A stretch of DNA of 64,000 nucleotides from Labrenzia sp. PHM005 (GCF_006517275.1 NZ_CP041191.1:372001-436000), one strand, 5' to 3'. Counted from the stretch's first letter, positions 45,784-55,699 are shown. Notes: generated by a model from the letters alone, not told the origin. Translations and numbers: made by a program.

Positions 45784-48528
45784 GTGCAATCCAATTTATC
45801 CATATCGTACAATCGCCTTATTGTGGCGTTGTTTGCATTTGGACTGATTGCCACTTGCTTTGCCCTCTTTTGGATTACCTTGCTCGGCAGCAGATCGATC
45901 GCGGAGCATGAAATCTCCCGCACCGCGAAGTCACAAGCTGCACTTACCCGCCTGGTTGTTGATCAGTATTTTGAGCGGCTTGAGATACAAATCAGAAGCA
46001 TTGCCTCTGACCCTGACATAAGGGCAGCTATTGAGCAAAAGGACCTGCCCACTGCTTTAAGGATCGCCGAACAGGCTACACTTGGCCTGAACAACGCCGT
46101 CCTTGACCTCTTGCTCATCGACCTTCCTAGTGAACCGGAATGGCTCAATGTTAGTCTAGGTCTCGTAGACATTCGCGAACACATTCCGGCAGAAATTAGA
46201 AACTCCTTTCCACCGGATCTCTGGGTCACCTACACCAATCATGACATTGAACCGGAATACATGACTGCTGCTTTGTCGGTTTCTATTCTCCATCCAGAAT
46301 CCGGCGAATTAATTGGTAAAATTGTTGGCGGGATCGCTATTACAGACTCCTATATTTTGCCTGGCCTTTTGGCTGACACCCTTAGTGTATTCAGTCTCGG
46401 CCTATTTCATGAAAATGAGATGGTTGCAGGCGTGGGAGACATTACCACCGGTGACCTGCCGAATATCTGGCCAGAAACCCTTGGCGAGACGACATCAGCG
46501 CTTCGCGGCGATACGCTTTATATTGCCACGCCACTGAAGCAGACTTTTGATGGTCACCTTTTTTCTGCGGTTATTAAGCAGCCAGTGGATACACTTCAAA
46601 AGGTTGATGACACATACCTTCGCCTGTTTCCTCCGTTTTTGCTCTATACACTGTTGTTGACCATCGGCATTGCCCTTCTGATCAATAAGATCACTTCAGG
46701 CGGGCTCAGATCGCTTTTAACTTACACTAGCGACCTGAGCCGAAGTAATGTGCCGGATCCACCACCACCTGGACTGATCCGTGAATTCAATCAGCTCGCA
46801 AAGAACTTCCATCACGCATTTGAGGTCACTCTTGAACGTGATGCACAGTTCCGTGAATTGATTGATGATTCGATCCAGGGGATGGTCATTCATTCAAACG
46901 AAAAGATCCTTTATATAAACAATGCCTTGCTTCAGATTTTGGACTATGGCGCTGATGAACTTGTTGGTCAGTCCATCTGGAAGATCTACGCTCCTGAAGA
47001 GCATGAGCGTATGCGCAAATATAGGAAGCTCCGTTTAGAAGGTGGTGTTCTCCCATCAGTTTACGAAGTGAAGGCTTTAAAAAAAACTGGCGACCCAATC
47101 TGGGTCGAACAACATGTCCGAATGACATCGTGGAATGGGTCGCCCGCAATCCACGCTACCGTCACAGATATACAAAAACGCAAAGCGCAGAAAAAACTGA
47201 TCGAGCAGTATGCAGACTATGACGTTCTGACAGGACTGCCGAACCGCACTCTCTTTCTAGACTGCCTGCGCCAGGACCTCGTACAGCAAGAAAAATCGAA
47301 TTCAATCGGGGCCGTATTCATCATCAGTTTCGACCTACTGAAATCGGCGGATAAACCCTTTGTCCATGAAACCTGGGATCCAGTCCTGCAAGAAGTCGCC
47401 AAACGGATCGAAAGGGTTGTTGGTAGCCGCGATACGGTTTCACAGCTTGGCTACCAAGAATTCGCCGTTCTTTTAACCGACATTAAGGACGACTGGAAAA
47501 CAAAACAGGTTGCGCAAAAGATCCTGCAGGCCCTTTCAAAAGAGTTTGATGTTGGAAAAGACAAAGACATCGAATTCACCGCCAATATCGGGGTTTCGGT
47601 CTATCCACTTGACAGCACGAACGAGACAACCCTGCTGAAACAAGCAGAATCCGCTAGAGACCACGCCAAGTCAGAGGGTCACAACCAATTCCGCTTTTTC
47701 TCCAAAAGGATGAATGAAAGAGCGGCTCGCGCCTTGTTGCTCGAAACAACCTTAGGCAAAGCAATCGAGGACGGAGAGCTGGACCTCAGTTTTCAACCGG
47801 CAATCAATGTCGACACAGGCAAGTTGATTGTGTGCGATGCGGCGGTTTACTGGCAAAACAAACAACTTGGATTGGTCACCGCAGCGGAGATCACCAGTGC
47901 AGCAGAGGACGCAGGTCTTACGCAAGCTCTTGGGAAATGGACCCTTCAACAAACCTGTACCTTTTACCGGTCCATAGTTGATGAGGGGCACAGACTGCCA
48001 GCCATCAGCATCAGTGTCTCAAGCCATCAATGCTGTGATCCAGAGTTTTCGCAGACTTTAAAAGCTGCCTTGAAATCAGCGGACATAGATCCTTCTGGTC
48101 TGCGGCTGGAGCTATCTGATGGTTTATCAAGCAGGCAGATACCCGATTTACAGAACACTTTCCCAAGGCTGGCCGGCCTCGGTGTGAAAGTGACTTTGGG
48201 CAACTTCGGGATCAGCACAACATCTCTAGAAGAGCTAACAAGTCTTCCCATCGATATGCTGAAGATCGATCGCGCTCTTACTGACGACGCCATCCAAGAC
48301 CCCAACCGGCAAAAGCTCGTTAAGGCGATCACCACGATGGCAAACTCAATGAACATCCAGGTGATCTGTAATGGAGCCGACACTCGCGAAGTATGTTTGC
48401 TGCTACGCAGTCTCGGCTGCTCTTTTGTTCAAGGAGACTATGTTGCTCCACCGATGGATCCAAGCTCGTTCAAGAAATATATCAGAGAAAAAAATCCAAA
48501 GGATCAGAGCATTTCGGCCACGGGATGA
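45784..48528 (+). CDS. LuxQ-like membrane receptor with PAS and degenerate GGDEF-EAL domains (pseudoenzyme)
   Basis: A 914-residue paralogue of the protein at 49859. The GTG start has AGGAG 6 nt upstream; an earlier GTG at 45763 lacks one. A membrane helix (about 10-35), a LuxQ-like periplasmic domain, a second helix (about 283-303), a PAS domain (about 355-465), then GGDEF- and EAL-type domains. Catalytic residues are gone: GGDEF reads GYQEF (556-560), the metal pair DID reads SFD, EAL reads DAA (685-687), DDFGTG reads GNFGIS (806-811), and CEGVET reads CNGADT. The frame is otherwise full length, so it looks like a maintained non-catalytic partner rather than a decaying gene. Confidence 0.85.
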   Translation: MQSNLSISYNRLIVALFAFGLIATCFALFWITLLGSRSIAEHEISRTAKSQAALTRLVVDQYFERLEIQIRSIASDPDIRAAIEQKDLPTALRIAEQATLGLNNAVLDLLLIDLPSEPEWLNVSLGLVDIREHIPAEIRNSFPPDLWVTYTNHDIEPEYMTAALSVSILHPESGELIGKIVGGIAITDSYILPGLLADTLSVFSLGLFHENEMVAGVGDITTGDLPNIWPETLGETTSALRGDTLYIATPLKQTFDGHLFSAVIKQPVDTLQKVDDTYLRLFPPFLLYTLLLTIGIALLINKITSGGLRSLLTYTSDLSRSNVPDPPPPGLIREFNQLAKNFHHAFEVTLERDAQFRELIDDSIQGMVIHSNEKILYINNALLQILDYGADELVGQSIWKIYAPEEHERMRKYRKLRLEGGVLPSVYEVKALKKTGDPIWVEQHVRMTSWNGSPAIHATVTDIQKRKAQKKLIEQYADYDVLTGLPNRTLFLDCLRQDLVQQEKSNSIGAVFIISFDLLKSADKPFVHETWDPVLQEVAKRIERVVGSRDTVSQLGYQEFAVLLTDIKDDWKTKQVAQKILQALSKEFDVGKDKDIEFTANIGVSVYPLDSTNETTLLKQAESARDHAKSEGHNQFRFFSKRMNERAARALLLETTLGKAIEDGELDLSFQPAINVDTGKLIVCDAAVYWQNKQLGLVTAAEITSAAEDAGLTQALGKWTLQQTCTFYRSIVDEGHRLPAISISVSSHQCCDPEFSQTLKAALKSADIDPSGLRLELSDGLSSRQIPDLQNTFPRLAGLGVKVTLGNFGISTTSLEELTSLPIDMLKIDRALTDDAIQDPNRQKLVKAITTMANSMNIQVICNGADTREVCLLLRSLGCSFVQGDYVAPPMDPSSFKKYIREKNPKDQSISATG

Positions 48529-48716
48529 TCTTATGCACAGAGGAAGCGACAACAACTCAACATCATTAAGTATTTTTTGTATCTGTTTAGAATATCTTAG
48601 AAATTGGACCAACATTGTGAAATATCGCAATAACGCTTTTAGTTGCATTGCTTGTTCTTGCACACAAAAATACGTTTTGTTTTAGGCGCAACGACTGCCA
48701 GGGAGGGAGGCCACAA

Positions 48717-49862
48717 ATGAAACTAGTGAATACTTTGAACGGCTACGCCTTCAAAACTACCCTTATTGCTGGTCTTGCGGTCTTTTGGCTCTTGGTGGCC
48801 GGCCACTTTGCCGCACAAGCTCAAGGCAGCAGTTTGGATGAGTTCTGGTCACTGGCGGAATTCACAGAACTGAACGAAAGACAAAAACAAACATCGGATA
48901 ACTTCACCAAACGCGTTTCAGCCGATGCCATCAAAATCGATGGGGCGCTAGAGCCAGTCAAGATCGCTGTTATCTACCCGGGAAAACAAGCGTCTGACTA
49001 TTGGCGTCGGAGTTTGAGTTCATTTGAAGCCCGTTTGGCTGAAATTGGTCTGCCGTACGAGATTGGATCCTTTTTCTCCGGCTCTTCGTCTTATGTCGGT
49101 AACCAAGCCCAACTCATTACCGAAGCCTTGAAAAACGATCCGGATTATCTGGTTTTCACGCTCGACGCTTTGCGCCACAAGCCGATTGTCCAACGCTTGA
49201 TTGCCCGTGGGCGACCCAAAGTAATCTTGCAAAACATCACGACGCCCTTGAAAGCGTGGCGTGACCGACAGCCGTTCCTATATGTCGGCTTCGATCATGT
49301 GACCGGGACAGAGCTCTTGATCGACTATTACAAAAAACGCCTTGGTACAAAAAAGAACTTCGCAATTCTGTTCGGGCCACGCGGATACGTTAGCCGGGCC
49401 CGGGGCAATACATTTCTGCAGGCTTACTCCGATCCGGACAGCATGAATCTCAAAGCCTCTTATTATGTCGGCTATGACCGGCAGAAATCACGGGATGCAG
49501 CGGAGCGGATCCTTGATGAAAACCCAAACCTGGACTTCATTTACGCCTGCTCCACCGATATAGCGCTTGGCGCAATCGACGCGATTAAAAGCCGCAACCG
49601 CCAAGCAAATGTCATCACCAACGGCTGGGGCGGCGGCAGTGATGAACTCGATGCTATCCTCAAAGGTGAGCTGGAAGTAACGGTCATGCGTATGAACGAT
49701 GACAACGGTGTTGCCATGGCGGAAGCCATTGTTCTGGATCAATCTGGAAAGAGCGCTGAAATCCCGATCGTCTTCTCCGGAGAATTCGCTGTTGTATCAA
49801 AAGAAAACTCAGCAGAAGATATCAATGAACTAAAAGCGCGGGCGTTCCGGTATTCGAAATGA
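48717..49862 (+). CDS. luxP: LuxP-like periplasmic autoinducer-2 binding protein
   Basis: A 381-residue periplasmic protein with a signal ending near AAQAQG and GGGAGGGAGG upstream of the ATG. It is strikingly like Vibrio LuxP: IAVIYPGKQASDYW, VILQNITTPLKAW, FLYVGFDH, FIYACSTDIALGA, NGWGGGSDELDAI and VTVMRMNDD. As I recall the AI-2 pocket of V. harveyi LuxP (Gln77, Ser79, Trp82, Asn159, Arg215, Asp267, Trp289, Arg310), each has a counterpart here (Gln91, Ser93, Trp96, Asn173, Arg229, Asp281, Trp304, Arg325), at an offset of 14-15. The stop overlaps the next start (ATGA), so it is coupled to the active GGDEF-EAL partner. Ribose-type sugar binding is the alternative. Confidence 0.88.
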   Translation: MKLVNTLNGYAFKTTLIAGLAVFWLLVAGHFAAQAQGSSLDEFWSLAEFTELNERQKQTSDNFTKRVSADAIKIDGALEPVKIAVIYPGKQASDYWRRSLSSFEARLAEIGLPYEIGSFFSGSSSYVGNQAQLITEALKNDPDYLVFTLDALRHKPIVQRLIARGRPKVILQNITTPLKAWRDRQPFLYVGFDHVTGTELLIDYYKKRLGTKKNFAILFGPRGYVSRARGNTFLQAYSDPDSMNLKASYYVGYDRQKSRDAAERILDENPNLDFIYACSTDIALGAIDAIKSRNRQANVITNGWGGGSDELDAILKGELEVTVMRMNDDNGVAMAEAIVLDQSGKSAEIPIVFSGEFAVVSKENSAEDINELKARAFRYSK

Positions 49863-52612
49863 AGACTAAAGGACTTAAGTTCAGCTGGTTGATCGGAAGC
49901 CTATTTGTTATCGGCTTGATGGCGACCGGCATTGCGATTTTCGGAATTACCTTTCTTGGAAGCCTTTCCATCGCTGAACTGGAAGCCCAGCGTTATGCCG
50001 AACGTGATCAGTCGCTAGCCCGACTCGTATTTGAATCCCATCTTAAAAGCATCGAAGATCAGCTCAGGACAACGGCCGTTGATCAGGATTTGATCGACTC
50101 GGTAAATGAATACGATTCCGGAAAAGCGACGCGCATTTTGGAATTGGCCGGACAGAATTCATCAGGCGCATTGCCGGACGTTCTAATCCTGGATCATGAA
50201 AAGCAAATGGGCTGGTTGAATGCCAGTCTCGCCCTTGTCGATGTTGGCGCGGTGTTGCCGGGACAGACGTTGCGGACGATGCCGCCGGATGTATGGCGGT
50301 TTTACAGTGATCAATCGACAGACCAGCCAACAAACCTGGCTGTTATTGCAATTCCTGTCATTAACCCCGAAGACGGCCGGGTTATTGCCAGACTGATCGG
50401 CGGCAGTTTGATCAATGACTCATTTACTCTTTTGGATAGTCTTTCCAATGTCCTGAGCGTTCAGGACATTGCCATTGTTCATCGCAATCAAACGCTTGCG
50501 TCTTATGGGGTGTTCACCGACCCTGCTCATGTTCAGGAAGTGCTTGCACTGCTTGGGGACAAATCGAATGTCCTCTGGGAAGCCAAACTTTTTACAAAGT
50601 CCGTCCTCGAAGCAGGAGATTCTGGCAGTCCGATTTATGTGATCGCCGAAGAGCCCAGCGACACACTTAACAACATTGAAGACACCTATCTGGACATCTT
50701 CTTTCCATTTCTCCTTTACATCGGCATAGCGTCGATCGCGGCAGCTTACCTCGTCAACCAGATCACAGCATCCAGCCTTGCCTCCCTGGTTAGCTATGCC
50801 AGTGCACGCGCTGACAACAACAAATCAGAGCAGTTCGAACAAGGACGAATTGCTGAATACAATTTGCTAGGTTCACTGTTTGATAAAGCGTTTGCGTCTG
50901 TTCAAAAAACCAATGCGCAATTCCGGGAACTTATCGACGGATCGCTGCAGGGGATCGTTATTCATTCAAACTCGAAGATCCTCTATGTAAACGATGCACT
51001 GCTGCAAATACTGGGGTACGACGCTGACGAAATCGATCAACTCGTCGGCCAATCTATCTGGAAAATCTATGCCCCAGAAGAGCATGAACGCATGCGCAAT
51101 TACCGTAGGATTCGTGAAGTGGGTGGCGTAGCACCTACTGTTTATGAGGTCATTGCGCACAGTAAATCCTGTGACCCGATTTGGATCGAGCAACACGTTC
51201 GCATGACAACTTGGAACGATGCTCCAGCTATTCACACCACCATTACCGATATTTCAGATCGAAAAGAGCAGGAAAAACTCATTGAGCAACATGCAAATTA
51301 TGATGCCTTGACCAGCTTGCCGAACCGAAATCTCTTCCTCGACCGTTTACGTCAAAGCCTGGCTCAGCAAGAAAAAACGGATGCCACCGGGGCTGTGCTC
51401 ATTATCGATATCGACCGGTTTAAAGCTGTCAACGACCTTTACGGACATGAGGTGGGTGACCCTATCCTGCAAACTATCGCAAAACGGATAGAAACCATTG
51501 TCGATAGCAGCGACACGGTTTCTAGGATCGGCGGTGATGAATTTGCAGTTCTGCTGACTGATACGGAAGACGATTGGGAAATAGAACGAATTGCTCAAGA
51601 TATTCTGCATAACATCTCAAGAAAAATTAATGCCGAAGCAGGCAAAGAAATTGTGTTGACCGCTAGCGCTGGGATTTCGGTCTATCCATTTGATGGAACA
51701 ACCGAGACAGCTTTGCTGAAACAAGCCGAGGCCGCTAGAAACCAGGCCAAATCGGACGGCGGCGACCGGTTCCGTTTTTTCTCCAAAAAGATGAATGAAC
51801 GAGCGACCCGTGCCCTGCGGCTCGAAGCAGCGCTGCGCCGCGCCATTGAGAACGACCAGCTGGAAATCCACATCCAGCCAATCATCGAGTGCGTATCGGG
51901 GACCGTGGCCGGCTGTGAGGCTCTTGCCCGATGGAACGACCCAGAACTTGGCATCGTTTCGCCCGGTGAATTTATTCCGATTGCAGAAGACACCGGGCTG
52001 ATTGTCCCCTTGGGAAAACAGGTCTTGAAAAAGGCCTGCGAGTTCTACCGGGAATGCACTGAGCGCGGCTATGACCTTGGCGGGATCGGCGTCAATATCT
52101 CGCCACGCCAATGCCGGGAAGACGGTTTTATCAATTTTGTAAAAGCCACCCTTGATGAAACGGACATCTCGCCGCGCAGCCTCACATTAGAGATCACCGA
52201 GAGCATGATGTTCGATGACAGTCAGATCGACCCTGTCGCGCTGTTGACGGCCATCAAGAGCCTTGGTGTGAAGATATCTCTGGACGACTTCGGGACCGGC
52301 TATTCTTCCTTGAGTTATCTAAAACGCTTGCCGATCGATACGCTCAAGATCGACCGGTCTTTCATCAAGGACATTGAAACCGATAAGGACGACCAGGCAC
52401 TGGTCAATGCCATTGTCACCATGGCACATGCACTCTCGATTGGTGTCATTTGCGAGGGGGTCGAAACCCGCAAGCAAAACACCATCTTGATGCACATGGG
52501 ATGCCGTGAGATTCAGGGTTTTTACTTTGGCAAACCGATGCCTCAGGATGAATTCTTTGAGTTCCTGGAGGAAGAACCCTTCAAAGCCGAACTGCAGCTG
52601 AAAGTCAGTTAG
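49859..52612 (+). CDS. LuxQ-like receptor with PAS, active GGDEF and active EAL domains
   Basis: A 917-residue inner-membrane protein. Helix 1 (about 9-31), periplasmic domain (32-280) resembling LuxQ (RYAERDQSLARLVFESH; IPVINPEDGRVIARLIGGSL), helix 2 (281-303), PAS (about 355-465), GGDEF domain with GGDEF at 558-562 and metal Asp517/Asp519, and EAL domain with EAL at 687-689, LEITES near 777, DDFGTG at 809-814, Glu866 and Gln886. The I-site Arg is absent (DSSD). It should both make and break cyclic di-GMP, with AI-2-bound LuxP setting the balance. LuxQ itself has a histidine kinase here instead. Overlaps luxP by 4 nt. Confidence 0.9.
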   Translation: MKTKGLKFSWLIGSLFVIGLMATGIAIFGITFLGSLSIAELEAQRYAERDQSLARLVFESHLKSIEDQLRTTAVDQDLIDSVNEYDSGKATRILELAGQNSSGALPDVLILDHEKQMGWLNASLALVDVGAVLPGQTLRTMPPDVWRFYSDQSTDQPTNLAVIAIPVINPEDGRVIARLIGGSLINDSFTLLDSLSNVLSVQDIAIVHRNQTLASYGVFTDPAHVQEVLALLGDKSNVLWEAKLFTKSVLEAGDSGSPIYVIAEEPSDTLNNIEDTYLDIFFPFLLYIGIASIAAAYLVNQITASSLASLVSYASARADNNKSEQFEQGRIAEYNLLGSLFDKAFASVQKTNAQFRELIDGSLQGIVIHSNSKILYVNDALLQILGYDADEIDQLVGQSIWKIYAPEEHERMRNYRRIREVGGVAPTVYEVIAHSKSCDPIWIEQHVRMTTWNDAPAIHTTITDISDRKEQEKLIEQHANYDALTSLPNRNLFLDRLRQSLAQQEKTDATGAVLIIDIDRFKAVNDLYGHEVGDPILQTIAKRIETIVDSSDTVSRIGGDEFAVLLTDTEDDWEIERIAQDILHNISRKINAEAGKEIVLTASAGISVYPFDGTTETALLKQAEAARNQAKSDGGDRFRFFSKKMNERATRALRLEAALRRAIENDQLEIHIQPIIECVSGTVAGCEALARWNDPELGIVSPGEFIPIAEDTGLIVPLGKQVLKKACEFYRECTERGYDLGGIGVNISPRQCREDGFINFVKATLDETDISPRSLTLEITESMMFDDSQIDPVALLTAIKSLGVKISLDDFGTGYSSLSYLKRLPIDTLKIDRSFIKDIETDKDDQALVNAIVTMAHALSIGVICEGVETRKQNTILMHMGCREIQGFYFGKPMPQDEFFEFLEEEPFKAELQLKVS

Positions 52613-52646
52613 AGCCAGGTCTACAAGGCTCAGGGTGGATCAATTA

Positions 52647-52678
52647 AAAACGCAGGTGCCGCAAAGCACCTGCGTTTT
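52647..52678. terminator. Bidirectional terminator between the receptor gene and pnp
   Basis: AAAACGCAGGTGC (from 52647) and GCACCTGCGTTTT (from 52666) form a perfect 13-bp stem with a 6-nt loop, with T-runs on both sides (TTTTCTTTTT on plus). It ends both the cassette and the convergent pnp transcript. Confidence 0.88.
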
Positions 52679-52701
52679 CTTTTTGTCTAATTTGGAAAGG
52701 C

Positions 52702-54828
52702 TTAGCCTTCGTCTTTCGGGATTTCCTTACCGGTTTCCTGATCAACGACTTTCATGGACAGGCGGACCTTGCCGCGCTCGTCAAAGCCCATGAGCTTGAC
52801 CCAGACCTTGTCGCCTTCCTTGATCACGTCTGTGACCTTTGCGACTTTCCTCGGGGCCAGTTGGGAAATATGAACCAGGCCGTCTTTCGCGCCGAAGAAG
52901 TTCACGAATGCGCCGAAGTCAACGCACTTCACAACAGTACCTTCGTAGATCACGCCAACTTCCGGCTCAGCTGCGATGGAGTTAATCCAGTTGACAGCTG
53001 CCTTGATGGCCTTGCCATCGGAAGAGGCGATCTTGACGGTGCCGTCGTCTTCAATGTTGACCTTTGCGCCGGTCTTTTCAACGATCTCACGGATAACCTT
53101 GCCGCCCGAACCGATGACTTCACGGATCTTGTCGACCGGAATTTTCATCATTTCGATGCGCGGTGCGTGTTCGCCAAGCTCTGCGCGGGCTTCTGTAATG
53201 GCATTGGCCATTTCGCCGAGGATGTGGATCCGGCCGCCTTTGGCCTGCTCCAGAGCGACCTTCATGATCTCTTCGGTGATACCGTCGATCTTGATGTCCA
53301 TCTGCAGCGAGGTAATGCCGTTTTCAGAACCGGCCACCTTGAAGTCCATGTCGCCGAGGTGATCTTCGTCACCCAGGATGTCGGACAGGACTGCGAAGCG
53401 CTCGCCTTCCTTGATCAGGCCCATGGCGATACCGGCAACCGGTGACTTCAGCGGCACACCCGCATCCATCAGCGCCAGAGAGGTACCGCAAACGGTTGCC
53501 ATGGAGGACGAACCATTGGATTCGGTGATCTCGGAAACAACCCGCAGGGTGTACGGAAATTCGTGGTGCGCCGGCAGCATCGGGTTGATCGCGCGCCAGG
53601 CCAGCTTGCCGTGACCGATTTCGCGGCGTCCCGGAGAGCCCATACGGCCGGTTTCACCAACAGAGTATGGCGGGAAGTTGTAGTGCAGCATGAAGTGGGA
53701 CTTCACAGTGCCTTCCAGAAGGTCGATGAATTGCTCATCTTCGCCAGTACCGAGGGTCGCAACAACGAGGCCCTGCGTTTCACCGCGAGTGAAGAGAGAA
53801 GACCCGTGCGCACGCGGCAGAATGCCGACTTCAGACGAAATCTGGCGCACGGTAGACAGGTCACGGCCGTCGATACGGGTGCCGGTGTCCAGGATGCCGC
53901 CGCGAACGATTTCAGCTTCCAGCTTCTTGAATTGTTCGCCGAGCACGTTGCTTTCAACAGCTTCGCCTTCGGCAGCGTTGGTGATCAGCGCCTCGACGAC
54001 TTTTGCCTTGGCAGCGTCTACAGCGTTCTTGCGGTCGGTTTTTGTCGTGATCTTGTAGGCAGCGGCCAGATCGTCAGCTGCAATACCCTTCACTTTGCCG
54101 AACAGCTCGGAATGATCTGCTGCAACGAATTCACGCGGCTCTTTCGCACCAGCTTCCGCCAGCTTGATGATCGCATCGATGACCGTCTGGAAGCCCTTGT
54201 GGCCGAACATAACGGCGCCGAGCATGATGTCTTCGTCGAGTTCCTTGGCTTCAGACTCAACCATCAGAACCGCATCATTGGTACCGGCAACAACCAGATC
54301 CAAAGCGGATTCCGGCATGTCGTCAACCATCGGGTTCAGCACATATTCGCCGTCGATGTAACCAACGCGCGCGCCGCCGATCGGGCCCATGAACGGAACA
54401 CCGGAAAGCGTCAGGGCAGCAGAGGCTGCGACCATTGCCAGGATGTCCGGAGCGTTTTCCATGTCGTGCGACAGGACCGTGATGACGACCTGGGTGTCGT
54501 TCTTGTAGCCATCGGCAAACAGCGGACGGATCGGACGGTCGATCAGACGGGACGTCAGGGTTTCGTGCTCAGACGGACGGCCTTCACGCTTGAAGTAGCC
54601 ACCCGGGATCTTACCAGCGGCAAACGCCTTTTCCTGGTAGTTCACGGTGAGCGGGAAAAAGTCCTGGCCGGCACGCGGCTCTTTGGCGGAAACAACAGTC
54701 GCCAGAACCTTGGTTTCGCCGTAAGTCGCCATAACAGCGCCGTCGGCTTGACGGGCAACCTTGCCCGTTTCGAGTACGAGCGGACGTCCGCCCCAGTCGA
54801 CTTCTACACGATGAATATCAAACATCAT
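52702..54828 (-). CDS. pnp: Polyribonucleotide nucleotidyltransferase
   Basis: PNPase degrades RNA 3' to 5' with phosphate and forms the degradosome core. The 708 residues comprise two RNase PH domains (second with [18 protein letters not shown]), a KH domain with the GxxG loop ([14 protein letters not shown], about 565-580) and a C-terminal S1 domain ([20 protein letters not shown]). Length is normal. It follows rpsO at 312 bp on the same strand, with a long hairpin between. Confidence 0.97.
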   Translation of the reverse strand: MMFDIHRVEVDWGGRPLVLETGKVARQADGAVMATYGETKVLATVVSAKEPRAGQDFFPLTVNYQEKAFAAGKIPGGYFKREGRPSEHETLTSRLIDRPIRPLFADGYKNDTQVVITVLSHDMENAPDILAMVAASAALTLSGVPFMGPIGGARVGYIDGEYVLNPMVDDMPESALDLVVAGTNDAVLMVESEAKELDEDIMLGAVMFGHKGFQTVIDAIIKLAEAGAKEPREFVAADHSELFGKVKGIAADDLAAAYKITTKTDRKNAVDAAKAKVVEALITNAAEGEAVESNVLGEQFKKLEAEIVRGGILDTGTRIDGRDLSTVRQISSEVGILPRAHGSSLFTRGETQGLVVATLGTGEDEQFIDLLEGTVKSHFMLHYNFPPYSVGETGRMGSPGRREIGHGKLAWRAINPMLPAHHEFPYTLRVVSEITESNGSSSMATVCGTSLALMDAGVPLKSPVAGIAMGLIKEGERFAVLSDILGDEDHLGDMDFKVAGSENGITSLQMDIKIDGITEEIMKVALEQAKGGRIHILGEMANAITEARAELGEHAPRIEMMKIPVDKIREVIGSGGKVIREIVEKTGAKVNIEDDGTVKIASSDGKAIKAAVNWINSIAAEPEVGVIYEGTVVKCVDFGAFVNFFGAKDGLVHISQLAPRKVAKVTDVIKEGDKVWVKLMGFDERGKVRLSMKVVDQETGKEIPKDEG

Positions 54829-54932
54829 CTGTCCTTAACATAGACTGCCTGCCCCGCCGCTATTCCTCAGCGGTCCATCTGGGGCAAACACATTCCCGGT
54901 CGGCCCCGGATGGGCCGGTTACCGGCGGACAG

Positions 54933-55000
54933 GTCATGGGCAAGACGGCAAGCTGCTTTTCAATGAATTCGAAAAGACGCTGGCAATCCTGCCCCATGAC
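54933..55000 (-). promoter_or_regulatory. Long hairpin in the pnp leader, RNase III-site-like
   Basis: GTCATGGG (54933-54940) pairs with CCCATGAC (54993-55000), and CTTTTC (54956-54961) pairs with GAAAAG (54971-54976), with partial pairing between. It lies upstream of pnp on its transcript. In E. coli a leader hairpin cut by RNase III governs pnp autoregulation; this could be a counterpart. Confidence 0.5.
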
Positions 55001-55094
55001 TTGTCACGAGGTTTCTATAGAGTGTTTGCTTCCAAAAGGGAAACACTCAAAGGCCGCAGGAATGGAAGAAAACAGTCCCGTTGCCATAAAGAAA

Positions 55095-55120
55095 AACGCG
55101 GCGGGCAAGCCCACCGCGTT
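55095..55120 (-). terminator. Terminator after rpsO
   Basis: On the minus strand AACGCGG-T-GGG pairs with CCC-G-CCGCGTT, followed by TTTTCTTT, about 20 nt after the rpsO stop. It may be partly read through into pnp. Confidence 0.7.
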
Positions 55121-55140
55121 GATCAAGTCTAAAACAAGCC

Positions 55141-55410
55141 TTAGCGGCGAATGCCAAGACGCTCGATCAGCGACTTGTAACGCTCTTCGCTTTTGCCACG
55201 CGTGTAGTCCAGAAGGGACCGGCGGGAGGCAACCATCTTCAAAAGACCGCGGCGGGAGTGGTTGTCCTTGCCATGCTCTTTGAAGTGTTGGGTCAGGTTG
55301 TTGATACGCTCGGTGAGGATCGCAACCTGGACTTCCGGAGAACCGGTGTCGCCTTCTTTGGTGGCGAATTCTTTCATGAGCTCAGCTTTGCGCTCTGCAG
55401 TGATCGACAT
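55141..55410 (-). CDS. rpsO: Small subunit ribosomal protein S15
   Basis: S15 binds 16S rRNA central domain. The 89 residues (standard length) start [15 protein letters not shown], with [12 protein letters not shown] and [15 protein letters not shown], the RNA-binding signature, later. The ATG at 55410 has AAGGAAGAG upstream; a longer frame from 55425 lacks one. It is upstream of pnp, a very common pair. Confidence 0.98.
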   Translation of the reverse strand: MSITAERKAELMKEFATKEGDTGSPEVQVAILTERINNLTQHFKEHGKDNHSRRGLLKMVASRRSLLDYTRGKSEERYKSLIERLGIRR

Positions 55411-55699
55411 CGCTCTTCCTTTCAAGAGGTAGGCCCGTTGACCGGGCGCGTTGAACTGCCGGAATACCGGCCTGATCCATCAGTCGCCAGAGCCGAGATG
55501 TCGGTCAGCAAAGGTTCTTGAAGGACGAATTGAGCCTTAATGCCCAATGGCGGCGGAATATGGCGGAAATCCGGGAAAAAGGAAAGCGGAATCTTGGATT
55601 TTGTTTCTGGAATTTTTCGCACCGCAACAGACACCTTTCAACAGAGTGTTGGCCCGCAAGAATTGACAACCGTAGATCTACAAACCAATGTGCCTCGTA
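55411..55699. other. Intergenic region between rpsO and the TPP riboswitch
   Basis: No convincing ORF. It must contain the rpsO promoter (minus) and thiC promoter (plus). I see nothing else I can support. Confidence 0.4.

Larger units (their letters stand above)
54829..55140. other. rpsO-pnp intergenic region
   Basis: This 312-bp gap holds the rpsO terminator (55095-55120) and a long imperfect hairpin (54933-55000), both listed separately. No ORF is convincing. Confidence 0.6.

Noticed and set aside
45784..48528. Reading the first LuxQ-like gene as a decaying pseudogene
   Set aside because: The frame is intact over 914 codons and framework residues are kept; loss is focused on catalytic motifs, which fits a pseudoenzyme better.
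53563..54843. 426-codon plus-strand ORF opposite pnp
   Set aside because: It is a shadow of pnp in an antisense frame, with composition typical of such shadows and no start signals.
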